A stretch of DNA of 43,305 bases from Brevundimonas bullata (GCF_003350205.1 NZ_QLLC01000026.1:1-43305); one strand, 5' to 3'. Positions 34,323-43,305 are shown, numbered from the stretch's first letter. Notes: generated by a model from the letters alone, not told the origin. Numbers and translations: made by a program.

Positions 34323-35668
34323 TTCGCAGCCTTCTTTGCGCGCATCGTTTGCATAAAGCGGGCGGCCCAGCCCGACTTGGTCGTCTGTTCGGCGCGGCCG
34401 AGCGCCAGATCGCCGGGCGCGACGTCCTTCGTCACCACCGAGCCGGAGCCGACCATGGCGCCCGCGCCGATGACGACAGGGGCCACCAGCGACGAGTTCG
34501 ACCCGACGAAGGCCCCCTCGCCCACCGTGGTCCGGTGTTTGAAGAAGCCGTCGTAGTTACAGAAGATGGTGCCGGCGCCGATGTTGGCTTTCGCCCCCAC
34601 ATGGCCGTCGCCGAGGTAGGCCAGATGGTTGGCCTTGGCCCCCGCGTCCATGCGGACGTTCTTGACCTCGACGAAGTTGCCGACCTTGACGCCCTCGCCC
34701 AGATCCGCGCCGGGGCGCAGGCGGGCGTAGGGGCCGACCTCGGCCTTGGTCGCGACGCGGGCGCCTTCGATATGGCTGAAGCTGCGGATGCGCGCGCCCT
34801 CGGCCACAACCGCGCCGGGGCCGAAGACGACGAAGGGCTCGATGGTCGTGCCGGCGCCGACTTCAGTATCCCAGGCGAAGTGGACGGTGTCGGGGGCCGA
34901 CATGGTCACGCCCTCGGCTAGGAAATGCTCGCGCTGCACCGACTGGAACAGGGCCTCGGCCTGGGCCAGTTCGGACTGGGCGTTGACGCCCATGACCGAG
35001 TCCTCGGCAGCGAAGACCGCGCGGGTCGGGGCGCCGCGCTTGCGGGCTAGCTCGACCACGTCGGTCAGGTAGTATTCGCCCTTGGCGTTGTCGTTCTTCA
35101 CCTGGGCCAGCAGGTCGAAGAGCAGGCCCACGGGGGCGGCCATGACGCCGGAGTTGCAGGCGGTGATGGCCAGAACATCCTCGGACGCCTCCTTGGCCTC
35201 GGTGATGGCCAGCAGGTCGTCGCCTTGCAGGATCAGACGGCCGTAGGCGCCGGGGTCGCGGGCCTCGAAGCCGATGACGGTGACGCCTTCATGCACATCA
35301 GCGAAGACCGGCTCGATGTCAGCGGCCTTCAGCAGGGGGACATCGCCGTAGGTCACGACCACATGGCCGATGAAGTCGCCCAGCACGGCCTCGGCGGCGC
35401 GGACTGCGTGGCCGGTGCCGAGCGGCGGGTCCTGAACGGCGATGGAGTCCTCGCCCAGACGGCGCACGACGTGGTCGCGGACTTCCGGCGAATGGGCGCC
35501 GACGACGACGACGATGCGTTCGCAGCCCAGAGCCTCGGCGGCGTCAATGGCGTGATCCAGCATGGCGCGCTGGCCGACCGGGTGCAGAACCTTGGGCAGC
35601 GGCGACTTCATCCGCGTGCCTTGGCCTGCGGCAAGGATGATGGCGGCGCGAGGATGGTGTGCGGTCAT
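34319..35668 (-). CDS. glmU: Bifunctional GlcNAc-1-P uridyltransferase / GlcN-1-P acetyltransferase
   Basis: A 449-residue GlmU, making UDP-N-acetylglucosamine for peptidoglycan and LPS. The N-terminal uridyltransferase has [30 protein letters not shown] and [20 protein letters not shown]. The C-terminal half is a left-handed beta-helix of hexapeptide repeats with the acetyltransferase residues in [20 protein letters not shown] and [20 protein letters not shown]. The order is standard. It is divergent from gph across about 70 bp that must contain both promoters. Confidence 0.95.
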   Translation of the reverse strand: MTAHHPRAAIILAAGQGTRMKSPLPKVLHPVGQRAMLDHAIDAAEALGCERIVVVVGAHSPEVRDHVVRRLGEDSIAVQDPPLGTGHAVRAAEAVLGDFIGHVVVTYGDVPLLKAADIEPVFADVHEGVTVIGFEARDPGAYGRLILQGDDLLAITEAKEASEDVLAITACNSGVMAAPVGLLFDLLAQVKNDNAKGEYYLTDVVELARKRGAPTRAVFAAEDSVMGVNAQSELAQAEALFQSVQREHFLAEGVTMSAPDTVHFAWDTEVGAGTTIEPFVVFGPGAVVAEGARIRSFSHIEGARVATKAEVGPYARLRPGADLGEGVKVGNFVEVKNVRMDAGAKANHLAYLGDGHVGAKANIGAGTIFCNYDGFFKHRTTVGEGAFVGSNSSLVAPVVIGAGAMVGSGSVVTKDVAPGDLALGRAEQTTKSGWAARFMQTMRAKKAAK

Positions 35669-35740
35669 GAATCGATCCGGCGGCTTGTCGTCTAGCGCGA
35701 TCTAGCCCATTGCCGGGGCCTGCGCGAGCCGGGAGACGAC

Positions 35741-36430
35741 ATGAGCACTGAACGCGATCTGCAGGGCTGGACCATCGCCTTCGACCTGGACGGGACCCTC
35801 GTGGACTCGGCGCCCGATCTGATCGGCACGCTGAACCGGATGCTGGCGCAGTACGAACTGCCGCCGACGCCCCTGTCCTCGGCCCGGCATCTGGTCGGGC
35901 ATGGGGCCATGGCCCTGCTGCGCCACGGCTTCATGGAGGCGGGCGCCGCCTGGGACGAGGCCCATGCGCCCGGCCTGTTCGACCGCTTCATCGAGGACTA
36001 CCTGGCCCACATCGCCGACGAGAGCACCGTGTTTGACGGCGTGGTCCCGGCGCTGGAGCGGTTGGCCGCGCGGGGGGCCATCCTATGCGTGGCGACTAAC
36101 AAGCGCACAGACCTGGCGGTCGCGTTGATCGAGGCGCTGGACCTGACCAAGCATTTCGCCTTCATCGCCGGGCCGGATGCGGTGTCGGCGCGCAAGCCGA
36201 GCGGGGCGCATATTCATGAGGCGGTGCAGAAGGCGGGCGGCGATCCTGCGCGCTGCGTCATGGTCGGCGACAGCACGACGGACACTAAGGCTGCGAAAGA
36301 CGCGGGCGTGGCCTGCATCGTCGTCGGCTTCGGCTACAACGACGTGCCGCGCGAAGAGCTGGGCGGAGATGTGGTGATCGACCACTACGACGGGTTCGAG
36401 GCGGCGCTGGCTGAAGTGATGCCAGGGTAG
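35741..36430 (+). CDS. gph: Phosphoglycolate phosphatase (HAD family)
   Basis: A 229-residue HAD phosphatase of the Gph type, which hydrolyses 2-phosphoglycolate formed from damaged DNA ends or by RuBisCO. HAD motif I is IAFDLDGTLVDSAPDL with the nucleophile and acid Asp pair. Motif II is CVATNKRT. Motif III is KPSGAHIHEA. Motif IV is MVGDSTTDTKAAKDAGVACI. The cap inserts after motif I. GGGAGAC lies before the ATG. Substrate specificity is an inference from family likeness; PGP and related sugar phosphatases look similar. Confidence 0.88.
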   Translation: MSTERDLQGWTIAFDLDGTLVDSAPDLIGTLNRMLAQYELPPTPLSSARHLVGHGAMALLRHGFMEAGAAWDEAHAPGLFDRFIEDYLAHIADESTVFDGVVPALERLAARGAILCVATNKRTDLAVALIEALDLTKHFAFIAGPDAVSARKPSGAHIHEAVQKAGGDPARCVMVGDSTTDTKAAKDAGVACIVVGFGYNDVPREELGGDVVIDHYDGFEAALAEVMPG

Positions 36431-36449
36431 ACCCCTCATGCCCATCTGA

Positions 36450-36563
36450 CGTCATCCCGGAAGCGGCGCAGCCGCTATCCGGGACCGCAGGAAGCGCCGA
36501 CCGTCGAGCCTTGGGCGGTCCCGGCTCTGCGTCTCTCTGACGAGAGACTTGGCCGGGATGACG
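36450..36563. repeat. Dispersed palindromic repeat, family B copy 5
   Basis: CGTCATCCCGGAAGCGGCGC at the left and TTGGCCGGGATGACG at the right are inverted complements, with inner TCCCGGAAGCGGC/GCCGCTATCCGGGA. It begins 19 bp past the gph stop. The rest of the 36431-36684 gap, about 120 bp, should carry the promoter of the symporter gene, but I see no clear hexamers. Confidence 0.85.
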
Positions 36564-36684
36564 AATAATGCGCAATAAAACTAAACGATCCGACAGAACT
36601 TCTACGCCCTATCTGCGCCCGTCGCGGTTGCCGTCTGCGCGCGTGGGAAACACATAGATCGACCGCTCCTCCCCAAAGGTCGTC

Positions 36685-37974
36685 ATGTTTCGTCGCTTCT
36701 TCGCTATCCCGCTCTGGCAGCGCACCGCCGCCGGTTTCGCCCTGGGCATCATCGCCGGACTGATCCTGCGCGAGCAGGCCGTGGTCTGGTTGCAGCCGAT
36801 CGGCGACGTCTATCTGAACTTGATCCGCATGGTGGTGGCGCCCCTGGTGCTGTTCACCATCGCCAGTTCGATCGCCAAGCTGGGCGAAGGGGTCGGGGCG
36901 GTGCGGCTGGGGGTGCGGACCCTGGTCTGGTTCGCGATCACCTCGCTGCTGGCGGTGCTGGTCGGGTTTGCGTTCGGGCATCTGATCAATCCGGGCGTCG
37001 GCCTGTCCAACCTGCCGCTGGGCGAGGTGAAGGAACGGGTGATCCCGACGCCGCTGGACGTCCTGCTGGGCATCGTGCCGACCAACCCCTTTGCGGCGCT
37101 GAGCGAGGGCAAGGTGCTGCAGATCATCTTCTTCTCGGCACTGATGGGCGCGGCGCTGGTGGCGCTGGGCGACCGGGCGCAGACGGCGCGGCGGCTGGTG
37201 GATGAAGGCGCGGCTTTGGTGTTTCGCATCACCCGCTGGGTGATCCAGCTGACGCCGTTCGGGGTGTTCGGCCTGATCGGCTCGGTCGTCGGCGGCTATG
37301 GCTGGGAAGCGCTGCTGCCGCTGGGCAAGTTCATCTTCGCCATCTACGCGGCCTGCCTGTTCCATATCCTGATCGTCTATTCGGGTCTGCTGAAGCTGCA
37401 CGGGCTGAAGATCACCAGCTTCTTCCGCGGCGCGTTCGCGGCCCAGCAGACGGCCTTCGCCACATCGTCTTCGCTGGGCACCCTGCCCATCACCCTGCGC
37501 CAGACGGTCGAGCGTTTGGGCGTGCCGCAAGCCTATGCCGCCTTCGCGGTGCCGCTGGGGGCCAATGTGAAGATGGACGGCTGCGGGGCGATTTATCCGG
37601 CCATCGCCTCGATCTTCATCGCCCAGTATTTCAGCATCGACCTGTCGCTGACCCAGTACGTGCTGATCGGCCTGACGGCGGTTCTGGGCTCGCTGGGGAC
37701 GGCGGGGGTGCCCGGCACCAGCATCGTTATGCTGACACTGACCCTGTCGACGGCGGGCCTGCCGCTGGAAGGCATCGGCTATATCGTCGCCATCGACCGG
37801 ATCATCGACATGATGCGGACGGCCACCAATGTCACCGGCCAGATGCTGGTCCCCGTCCTGGTCGCCAAGGAGGAAGGCATCCTGAACGAGGACATCTACA
37901 ACGGTCATGTCGCCTGGCTGCCGGGCGATCCCGAGGCGGAAACGCCGGAAGGGGTCCGCGCCGCCGGTATTTGA
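36685..37974 (+). CDS. Dicarboxylate/amino acid:cation symporter (DAACS family)
   Basis: A 429-residue transporter of the glutamate/dicarboxylate (GltP/DctA) family with eight helices and two re-entrant hairpins. Hairpin 1 shows the serine-rich AFATSSSLGTLPITL. Helix 7 carries VPLGANVKMDGCGAIYPAIA (the usual N-M-D motif as VKMDG). Hairpin 2 is SLGTAGVPGTSIVMLTLTLS. Helix 8 is IVAIDRIIDMMRTATNVTGQ with the substrate-contacting D and R/T/N residues. It imports C4-dicarboxylates or acidic amino acids with Na+ or H+. The exact substrate is not evident. AAAGGTCGTC precedes the ATG. Confidence 0.92.
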   Translation: MFRRFFAIPLWQRTAAGFALGIIAGLILREQAVVWLQPIGDVYLNLIRMVVAPLVLFTIASSIAKLGEGVGAVRLGVRTLVWFAITSLLAVLVGFAFGHLINPGVGLSNLPLGEVKERVIPTPLDVLLGIVPTNPFAALSEGKVLQIIFFSALMGAALVALGDRAQTARRLVDEGAALVFRITRWVIQLTPFGVFGLIGSVVGGYGWEALLPLGKFIFAIYAACLFHILIVYSGLLKLHGLKITSFFRGAFAAQQTAFATSSSLGTLPITLRQTVERLGVPQAYAAFAVPLGANVKMDGCGAIYPAIASIFIAQYFSIDLSLTQYVLIGLTAVLGSLGTAGVPGTSIVMLTLTLSTAGLPLEGIGYIVAIDRIIDMMRTATNVTGQMLVPVLVAKEEGILNEDIYNGHVAWLPGDPEAETPEGVRAAGI

Positions 37975-38060
37975 TCAAAGAGGCTTGCCGTCGTCGGAAT
38001 CGCGGGCTACATCGCGCCTCCCGACGGCCCAAGCCATTCTGATTTGGTCGTTACTGCGCT

Positions 38061-38135
38061 GGACGCGTAGCTCAGCGGGAGAGCACCTCGTTCACACCGA
38101 GGGGGTCACAGGTTCAATCCCTGTCGCGTCCACCA
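38061..38135 (+). tRNA. tRNA-Val (CAC)
   Basis: A 75-base tRNA with encoded CCA. The acceptor stem is GGACGCG/CGCGTCC. The D-loop is AGCTCAGCGGGAGAGC. The anticodon stem is CCTCG/CGAGG around loop TTCACAC, giving anticodon CAC. The T arm is ACAGGTTCAATCCCTGT. No strong terminator is seen directly after it; 38136-38364 contains no gene I recognise. Confidence 0.95.
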
Positions 38136-38364
38136 CTTTCCTTGAATATTTTCACGCCCATGCAAGCGCCCTGCTGCGCGCGGCCGGATGGCTCACGTCT
38201 GGCCTGAAGCGATGGATGGGGCATTGGGAAGATCAGCGGCTACAGGTTTAAGGACCTGCGGCTGCCGGCGGCCGGAACCATTCCGGGCTCCCGCCCCCTT
38301 TGAAGGTCTGTAGAGCCGCGCGTTCTCGCGCGAGCGACATACCTCAGTTCCCGAGTAGACACGC

Positions 38365-38538
38365 ATGAACCGTCCCACCGACACCTCGGCCTCTCTTCGC
38401 GTTCTAGAACAGGAGGCCGAGAGGATGGCGAGGCTCTCGCCCTTCGCCGCGGATCGCGACCGATTCAACCGGATCGCCCTGCGCTACCGCGAAGAGGCGG
38501 CAAGACGGGACAAGGAGGTCCCCCCGCCCTCGTCCTGA
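38365..38538 (+). CDS. Small hypothetical protein (57 residues)
   Basis: A short ORF: MNRPTDTSASLRVLEQEAER then MARLSPFAADRDRFNRIALR, with the end EEAARRDKEVPPPSS. It is helical, charged and has no membrane segment. The LSPFAADRDRFNRIALRYRE part resembles short hypothetical proteins seen near sensor kinases in Alphaproteobacteria, from memory. No strong ribosome binding site is visible. It lies about 175 bp before the HWE kinase on the same strand. Function unknown. Confidence 0.5.
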   Translation: MNRPTDTSASLRVLEQEAERMARLSPFAADRDRFNRIALRYREEAARRDKEVPPPSS

Positions 38539-38712
38539 TGTCCGGCCCAGCAGGTCGGCGGCCCTCCCCTCTATTGTCCCGCTCTGCTTCGCCGGCGCCA
38601 GCCTTCCACCACAGTGTCAGACCACTTTCGCACGCCGGGCTTGGCGCTTGATCTGAGGCATGGATCAGGTCCAGTGAACGTGACCGTCCTGAGGGACTCT
38701 GGATGTCGCGCC

Positions 38713-39708
38713 ATGAACCAGCCGAACGCGCCTGTATGGCACGAGAAACACCTTCGGCTCGGCATACGAGCCGCGGGCGTCGCTCTATGGTCGTGGAACG
38801 TCGAGACGGACCGCCTGACCATGGACGCGATCGGGTATGCGCTTTGGAACCTTCCAGAGGACGCAGGGGTGACTTTCGAAGACCTCTCCATGCACATTCA
38901 CCCCGCCGACAGGGACCGCGTCCGGGCGGCCTTCAATGCGACGCGAGGCATCGTCGGACCCTATGAGATCGATTTCAGGATTTTGATCGAAGACGAGGTG
39001 CGCTGGATTTCCGCCCGTGGCCGGGGCGACGACGAAGGCATAGTCGGCGACGTCATGTATGGCGTCTTCCTTGACGTGACAGGCCGCAAGCAGGCTGAAG
39101 AAGCGCATGAGCTGCTGGCGGGGGAAATGAGCCACCGGGTCAAGAACTTGATCGCCATCGCCGGCGCCCTCACCTCCATGTCGTCCAGGGCGCCGGGCAC
39201 CAAGGAGGAAATGGCGAGCGAACTGACCAGTCGTCTCACCGCCTTGGGCCGCGCGCACGACCTTGTCCGTCCTGTACCCGGCCAGACGGAAAACGCCGCC
39301 CTTCTGGCGGATCTTCTTTCAATCCTGCTGGCGCCCTATGATGATCTAGGCGCGTTCAGCGGACGCGTTCGCGTGACCGCGCCCCGCATGGGCGTCGGTG
39401 AGAGCGCCGCCACGGACCTGGCGCTTGTCCTCCATGAATTGGCGACGAATTCCCTGAAGTATGGAGCCCTGTCCTGCGGGAGCGGGCTGCTCGATGTGGC
39501 TTGCACTGTAGCAGACGACGAATTGGTCATGGTCTGGACCGAGCGCGGCGGCCCGGCCGTCACGCCCCCGAACGACGCCTTGGGCTTCGGCAGCCGTCTT
39601 CTCGACCGGATCGTCACCCGGAAGCTGCGGGGGTCCATCGCGTATCAATGGAATCCCGAAGGCCTGATCGCCACAGTGCGCGTGCAAGTCGCGAAACTCC
39701 TGAGCTGA
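38713..39708 (+). CDS. PAS-domain HWE-family sensor histidine kinase
   Basis: A 331-residue soluble kinase. An N-terminal PAS/PAC domain spans about 10-125 (RAAGVALWSWNVETDRLTMD, then MHIHPADRDRVRAAFNATRG and VFLDVTGRKQAEEAHE). The H box LLAGEMSHRVKNLIAIAGAL holds His141, the phosphorylation site. The N box LVLHELATNSLKYGALS has Asn246. VMVWTERGGP has the W-x-E of the HWE family, and LGFGSRLLDRIVTRKLRG is the G box. No receiver domain and no transmembrane segment. The ATG at 38713 is chosen since the PAS fold begins soon after; an in-frame ATG at 38614 would add 33 residues. No cognate regulator is adjacent, so it is an orphan here; HWE kinases often sense light, redox or general stress. Confidence 0.9.
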   Translation: MNQPNAPVWHEKHLRLGIRAAGVALWSWNVETDRLTMDAIGYALWNLPEDAGVTFEDLSMHIHPADRDRVRAAFNATRGIVGPYEIDFRILIEDEVRWISARGRGDDEGIVGDVMYGVFLDVTGRKQAEEAHELLAGEMSHRVKNLIAIAGALTSMSSRAPGTKEEMASELTSRLTALGRAHDLVRPVPGQTENAALLADLLSILLAPYDDLGAFSGRVRVTAPRMGVGESAATDLALVLHELATNSLKYGALSCGSGLLDVACTVADDELVMVWTERGGPAVTPPNDALGFGSRLLDRIVTRKLRGSIAYQWNPEGLIATVRVQVAKLLS

Positions 39709-39821
39709 CGACCCGGACTCGCCTCCGCCCTCCGGGTTACTGAGGAGGCCTTGCGCAAGGCCGGGCTGATGAAATGAAGCTGGGCCTCGGCCTGGCCTCA
39801 TCTCTGTGCGACACCTGATCC

Positions 39822-40112
39822 ATGACGGATGAACGCAAGCAGAAGTTGGCCGGCGAGCGCGCCGAGCTCTACGCCCCGGCGCCCACGGGCGGATCGACCA
39901 TGGCCGGCCTCTGCGCCGGTACGGTGAGCCTGCTCGGCGTCTTCGTGGTTTCAGGCTTCTACGGACATGACGTCGAGGACCATCTGGTGCTGACCGCCGT
40001 CGCCACGGCGGTCGGCTTCCTTGCCGGTGTGATCGGATACAAAAAAGTGGCTCGCGCAAACCGTCGCGCGGTCAGGACGGAGCGGCAGGCCATCGACGAC
40101 GGCAAATCGTGA
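39822..40112 (+). CDS. Small membrane protein of unknown function
   Basis: A 96-residue protein with a hydrophilic charged N-terminus (MTDERKQKLAGERAELYAPA), two predicted transmembrane helices at about 26-45 and 53-72 (GLCAGTVSLLGVFVVSGFYG and LTAVATAVGFLAGVIGYKKV), and a basic C-terminus. I do not recognise a family. It lies 113 bp past the HWE kinase on the same strand and could share its transcript. Confidence 0.65.
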   Translation: MTDERKQKLAGERAELYAPAPTGGSTMAGLCAGTVSLLGVFVVSGFYGHDVEDHLVLTAVATAVGFLAGVIGYKKVARANRRAVRTERQAIDDGKS

Positions 40113-40396
40113 AGTCGTAAGCCGCCTGAGGACCTCGCGATAGTCGGCCAAAAAACCAGGCTCGCGATCCGACCGTGCGTTCACGTCGTCGGTCTTACCG
40201 TTCTCGATTACCGAAGGCTTGCTGGCCGGGCGGCGGCCGTGAAAAGCAGCCAGAGCGCGATCAAAACAAAAACGGGCTATCTGCGCGACGGCCAGCCCCG
40301 TTCTCGCCTACAACCCTGGCGCGCCTTCTGGTCCGGCTTAAAACCCGTGGCGCCCTTTGCCGTCTCGGGCGTTGATCAGCTTCACCGGAGGCGACC
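40113..40396. other. Intergenic region without recognised gene
   Basis: About 284 bp between the small membrane protein and the AsmA-like gene. AACGGGCT (40270-40277) and AGCCCCGTT (40296-40304) could form a weak hairpin with a run of A before it, perhaps a terminator. GGAGG at 40387-40391 is the ribosome binding site of the next gene. Nothing else stands out. Confidence 0.5.
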
Positions 40397-42457
40397 TTGA
40401 TCAACAGACCAGGCCCGAAATCAGTCCGTCAATCCTTGCGGGCGGGCGCGACCTCCGTCTGGCGTGTGGCGAAAACTCGGGCGGACAGGCTAAGGACCTA
40501 CGTCGTCGCCGAAGACCCTGTCTGGCGGGCGTTTCGACATCCCGGAAAGCCGGAGGCCGTCGCGGCGGGGATAACCCTGGCCCTGGCGGTCGGTTTTCTG
40601 TTGTTCCTGGTTCTGTTCGACTGGAACTGGCTGCGCGGACCGATCAGCCGCGCGGCGTCGGCCTCGACCGGCCGCGAGGTCCTGCTGAACGGCGATCTGG
40701 ATGTCAGGCTGTTCAGCTGGACCCCGTCAGCCACGGTGCGCAGACTCACTGTCGGCGGCCCCGCCTGGGCGCGCGGTCGGAATACGGCCGAGGTCGAACA
40801 GCTGGACGTCTCGGTTCGGTTGCGTCGGCTGTTCCTGGGCCAGATGGAGGTATCGTCCCTGACCATGACGCGCCCGACGGTTCATCTGATCGTGGATACG
40901 GAGGGCCGGCGCAGCTGGGACCTGAAACCGGATCGACCGGACGACGGTCGCGGGGCAAAGCTGCCGGTCATCCAGCGCCTGGTCATCAAGGGCGGCCGCC
41001 TGACGCTGGACGAGCAGCGGCGCGGCATGAAGCTCGACGCCATAGTCGCCGCGCGCGAGGCGCGGTCTCCCGAGGAGGGTGAAAGCGGTTTCCAGCTTGA
41101 CGGCAAGGGGACGATGAACGGCGCGCCGCTCACCCTTCGCGTCACGGGCGGCCCCTTCGTCAATATCCGCCGCGACCGGCCCTACGCCTTCACCGCCGAT
41201 CTGTCAGGGGCCGGGTCGAGACTGAAGGCAGAGGGCGCCGTCACTCGCCCCTTCGACCTGGGGCGTTTCAACGCCGTGCTGGAACTGGAAGGACAGGACC
41301 TGGCCGACCTCTATCTGCTGACGGGCATCACCACGCCGAACACGCCGCCCTACAGATTGAGCGGCCGCCTGAGCCGCGACGGCACCCTGTTCCGCTTCGC
41401 CGATTTCAGCGGACGGGTCGGATCGTCAGACCTGTCGGGGACGCTGGAGGTGAATAAGATCGGCGCACGCCGCCGCGTTGATGCGGAACTGGCCTCTCGC
41501 TCGCTAGACATCGATGATCTCGCGGCCGTCCTGGGCGCCCGGCCAAGGGTCACAAGCGGCGGGACGGTGGCCAGCTCTGGCGCGCCGGGCAAGCTCCTGC
41601 CCGATGCGCCGCTGCGGACCGAAAGGCTTCGCGCCATGGACGGGTCCCTGTCCTATCGGGCCGCTTCGGTGAAGGCCAACACCCTCGACATCCGGCAGGT
41701 CCGGCTCGGCGCCGACCTGAAGGACGGGATACTGAAGCTCAACCCGGTGTCCTTCACCTTCAATCGCGGCGAACTCAACGGGACAGCGCGGATCGACGCC
41801 CGCCGGAGCACGCCTTACAGCGCCGTAGATTTCCGCCTGAGCGGCTATCCGCTGGAATCGATCATCCCCGCACGAGGCGGCGCGCCGACGGTGACGGGCC
41901 GCGCCCTGGGTCGGGCGAAGCTGGAAGGGCCTGGGGCCTCCATCCATGATCTGGCGGCCAATTCCAAGGGGACCATCAGCCTGGTCGTCCCCCAAGGGCG
42001 GATGCGGTCGGCCTTCGCCGAACTGCTGGGCATCAATGTCGGCGCCGGCTTGCGCAAGCTGCTGTCCGGCGATCAGTCCACGTCCGGCATCCGCTGCGCC
42101 GTGGCGGATTTCACAGTCGCCGGCGGCGTGGCGACCTCGCGCACCCTTGTGATCGACACGGACGTGGTCCTCGCCCAGGGATCGGGGACCATCGACCTGG
42201 GGGCCGAGACGATGAACCTGAGGATCGACGGCGAAACCAAGAAGCCTCGTCTCCTGCGGGTCTGGGCCCCGATCACGGTCAAGGGCCCGCTCGTCTCCCC
42301 GAGCCTTGGCGTGGACGTTTCGGCCGTGGCGACCCAGGGCGGGATCGTCGGCGCCCTGGCGACCCTGGTCAATCCGGTCGCCGCTCTGCTGGGCTTCGTG
42401 GACCCCGGCCTGGCGGAAGACGCCGACTGCGGCAGCCTGATCGCCGGCGCCCGTTGA
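40397..42457 (+). CDS. AsmA family protein
   Basis: A 686-residue AsmA-like protein, one of the bridge-like lipid-transport-related envelope proteins. One transmembrane helix lies at about 55-78 (AVAAGITLALAVGFLLFLVL), and the rest is periplasmic beta-structure. The AsmA N-terminal domain shows NWLRGPISRAASASTGREVL, NGDLDVRLFSWTPSATVRRL and EVSSLTMTRPTVHLIVDTEG. The C-terminal AsmA domain is LAANSKGTISLVVPQGRMRS, then GIRCAVADFTVAGGVATSRT and TIDLGAETMNLRIDGETKKP. The TTG start at 40397 is supported by GGAGG six bases before. It is not linked to other envelope genes here. Confidence 0.9.
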   Translation: MINRPGPKSVRQSLRAGATSVWRVAKTRADRLRTYVVAEDPVWRAFRHPGKPEAVAAGITLALAVGFLLFLVLFDWNWLRGPISRAASASTGREVLLNGDLDVRLFSWTPSATVRRLTVGGPAWARGRNTAEVEQLDVSVRLRRLFLGQMEVSSLTMTRPTVHLIVDTEGRRSWDLKPDRPDDGRGAKLPVIQRLVIKGGRLTLDEQRRGMKLDAIVAAREARSPEEGESGFQLDGKGTMNGAPLTLRVTGGPFVNIRRDRPYAFTADLSGAGSRLKAEGAVTRPFDLGRFNAVLELEGQDLADLYLLTGITTPNTPPYRLSGRLSRDGTLFRFADFSGRVGSSDLSGTLEVNKIGARRRVDAELASRSLDIDDLAAVLGARPRVTSGGTVASSGAPGKLLPDAPLRTERLRAMDGSLSYRAASVKANTLDIRQVRLGADLKDGILKLNPVSFTFNRGELNGTARIDARRSTPYSAVDFRLSGYPLESIIPARGGAPTVTGRALGRAKLEGPGASIHDLAANSKGTISLVVPQGRMRSAFAELLGINVGAGLRKLLSGDQSTSGIRCAVADFTVAGGVATSRTLVIDTDVVLAQGSGTIDLGAETMNLRIDGETKKPRLLRVWAPITVKGPLVSPSLGVDVSAVATQGGIVGALATLVNPVAALLGFVDPGLAEDADCGSLIAGAR

Positions 42458-42580
42458 ACGCCTTGACCCGCGTTCGAACCCACGAGGTAGGCCAGAGCCT
42501 GGCGCGGCACGCGGCCCTGTCGCGTCGCCGCATGCATCGCGAGCACCGCGTGAGCTATTCCACGTCGGCTCGGTCGGCGA

Positions 42581-43243
42581 TCAGGCGTTCGTCAGCACCA
42601 CGCCGACCAGGACAGCGGCCCAATGCACCCCGGCGGCGGCCACCACGTGGCCATGCCAGACGGCTCTGAACCAGGTGAGCTTCTTGCGCACGTAGAAGAC
42701 GGCGCCGGACATGTAGAGGACGCCTCCCGCCGCCAGCAGAACCAGGGCGATCAAGGAGCCGTGGGCGATCATCGGCTTGAAGGCGATCACCACGAGCCAG
42801 CTCAAGGCAATATAGAGAAGTATCCAGAATCGGCGGCCGACACCCGGAAGGAAGAGCTTCCCCAAGGCCCCGAGGACCGCCAGTCCCCAGACAGTCGCCG
42901 TCATGCCCCACGCCCAGGCACCCGTAAGATTATGCGTGGTGAAGGGCGTATAGGACCCGGCGATCATCAGAAAAATGCCTGCGTGATCCAGGCGACGCAG
43001 CAGCGGACGCCACCGCGCCGCGGCGAAATTATAGGCCGTCGAAAAGCCGAGCATCGCCAGCAAGCCGACCGTGTAGACGCTAACGGCGAGGACGAGACCG
43101 AGACTCCCCTTGGCGACGGAAAGACCGAGGAGGACGCCGCCGCCGAACAGGGCCAGGGTCAGGCCGACCACATGCACCACTAGATCCGCGCATTTGGCGC
43201 GAGACGTCGGGTAGTGCTTCGGCGACAGGTCGAGTTGGGTCAC
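42581..43243 (-). CDS. Hemolysin III / PAQR family membrane protein
   Basis: A 220-residue seven-helix membrane protein of the hemolysin III (YqfA/PAQR) family. Signatures are ADLVVHVVGLTLALFGGGVL near the start (ADxxxH), LLRRLDHAGIFLMIAGSYTP (DHxxIFLxIAGSYTP, with Ser and Asp/His of the putative metal site) and the C-terminal LTWFRAVWHGHVVAAAGVHW (WHxxVxxxxxxH). The family may be ceramidase-like hydrolases; hemolysis is a historical name. GTG 43243 is preferred; a TTG at 43270 would add nine residues. About 120 bp separate its 3' end from the convergent asmA-like gene. Confidence 0.9.
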   Translation of the reverse strand: MTQLDLSPKHYPTSRAKCADLVVHVVGLTLALFGGGVLLGLSVAKGSLGLVLAVSVYTVGLLAMLGFSTAYNFAAARWRPLLRRLDHAGIFLMIAGSYTPFTTHNLTGAWAWGMTATVWGLAVLGALGKLFLPGVGRRFWILLYIALSWLVVIAFKPMIAHGSLIALVLLAAGGVLYMSGAVFYVRKKLTWFRAVWHGHVVAAAGVHWAAVLVGVVLTNA

Positions 43244-43305
43244 GGCGGTCAGCCTAGGTGGTGTGGACAAAGTGCCTGACCCACAAGCGGATTGAAGCGA
43301 CGAGG

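Noticed and set aside
28129..36563. Repeats of GTCATCCCGG type as a CRISPR array
   Set aside because: Copies are kilobases apart between genes, with palindromic ends and no regular spacers or cas genes.
38272..38300. GGAAC motif as a general-stress (EcfG) promoter before the small ORF and HWE kinase
   Set aside because: No GTT-type -10 is found at 16-17 bases spacing.

Overview
The window looks like ordinary chromosomal backbone of a GC-rich alphaproteobacterium, most likely Caulobacteraceae and probably Brevundimonas or a close relative. The clues are the amino-acid character of the genes, Shemin-pathway 5-aminolevulinate synthase (HemA), an HWE-family histidine kinase, the run fabH-plsX-DUF177-CBP3 chaperone, the glyA-nrdR-rib-nusB-thiL operon, a DUF2842 protein and alphaproteobacterial dispersed palindromes. 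I see no integrase, transposase, IS element, prophage, CRISPR array or defence island.

Layout. 1-6.7 kb: flavin reductase (-), motB (+), N-end-rule aminoacyl transferase (+), an M48 protease/LemA pair (-), parC (-). 6.7-13.9 kb: nitronate monooxygenase (+), DipZ-like CcdA/thioredoxin fusion (+), recO with an NTF2-like secreted protein (-), Tat-exported PhoX/DUF839 protein (+), heme A synthase (-), two small membrane proteins (+). 14-18.9 kb: tRNA-Pro(GGG), MerR regulator, ihfA, fabH, plsX, DUF177 and a cytochrome bc1 assembly chaperone (all -), then a BamE-like lipoprotein (+). 18.9-28 kb (-): H+-pyrophosphatase, a small secreted protein, then a tightly coupled operon glyA-nrdR-ribD-ribE-ribBA-ribH-nusB-thiL. 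28.2-35.7 kb (-): hemA with a small DUF6898-like gene, mmsB, an exported methyltransferase-like protein, glutathione reductase, and glmU-rpiA. 35.7-43.3 kb: gph (+), a dicarboxylate/amino-acid symporter (+), tRNA-Val(CAC), a 57-residue small ORF, an HWE histidine kinase, a small membrane protein, an AsmA-family protein, and a hemolysin III/PAQR protein (-).

The most interesting features are in and around the riboflavin operon. ribH has no ATG, GTG or TTG start and appears to begin at CTG inside a CTGA overlap. ribD encodes only the reductase domain and carries a 159-bp palindromic repeat inserted in frame. The GTP cyclohydrolase II half of RibBA has lost its zinc cysteines. The cluster therefore lacks two activities of the pathway, which must be encoded elsewhere. 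A triple 9-bp repeat with conserved flanks lies 31-33 bp before the start codons of both ribE and the FAD enzyme glutathione reductase.

Two families of dispersed palindromes recur. All five copies of one family sit 5-35 bp past a stop codon, which suggests a role at mRNA 3' ends. A Fur-box-like sequence lies upstream of hemA. I found no clearly new multigene system; the rest is well-conserved housekeeping.
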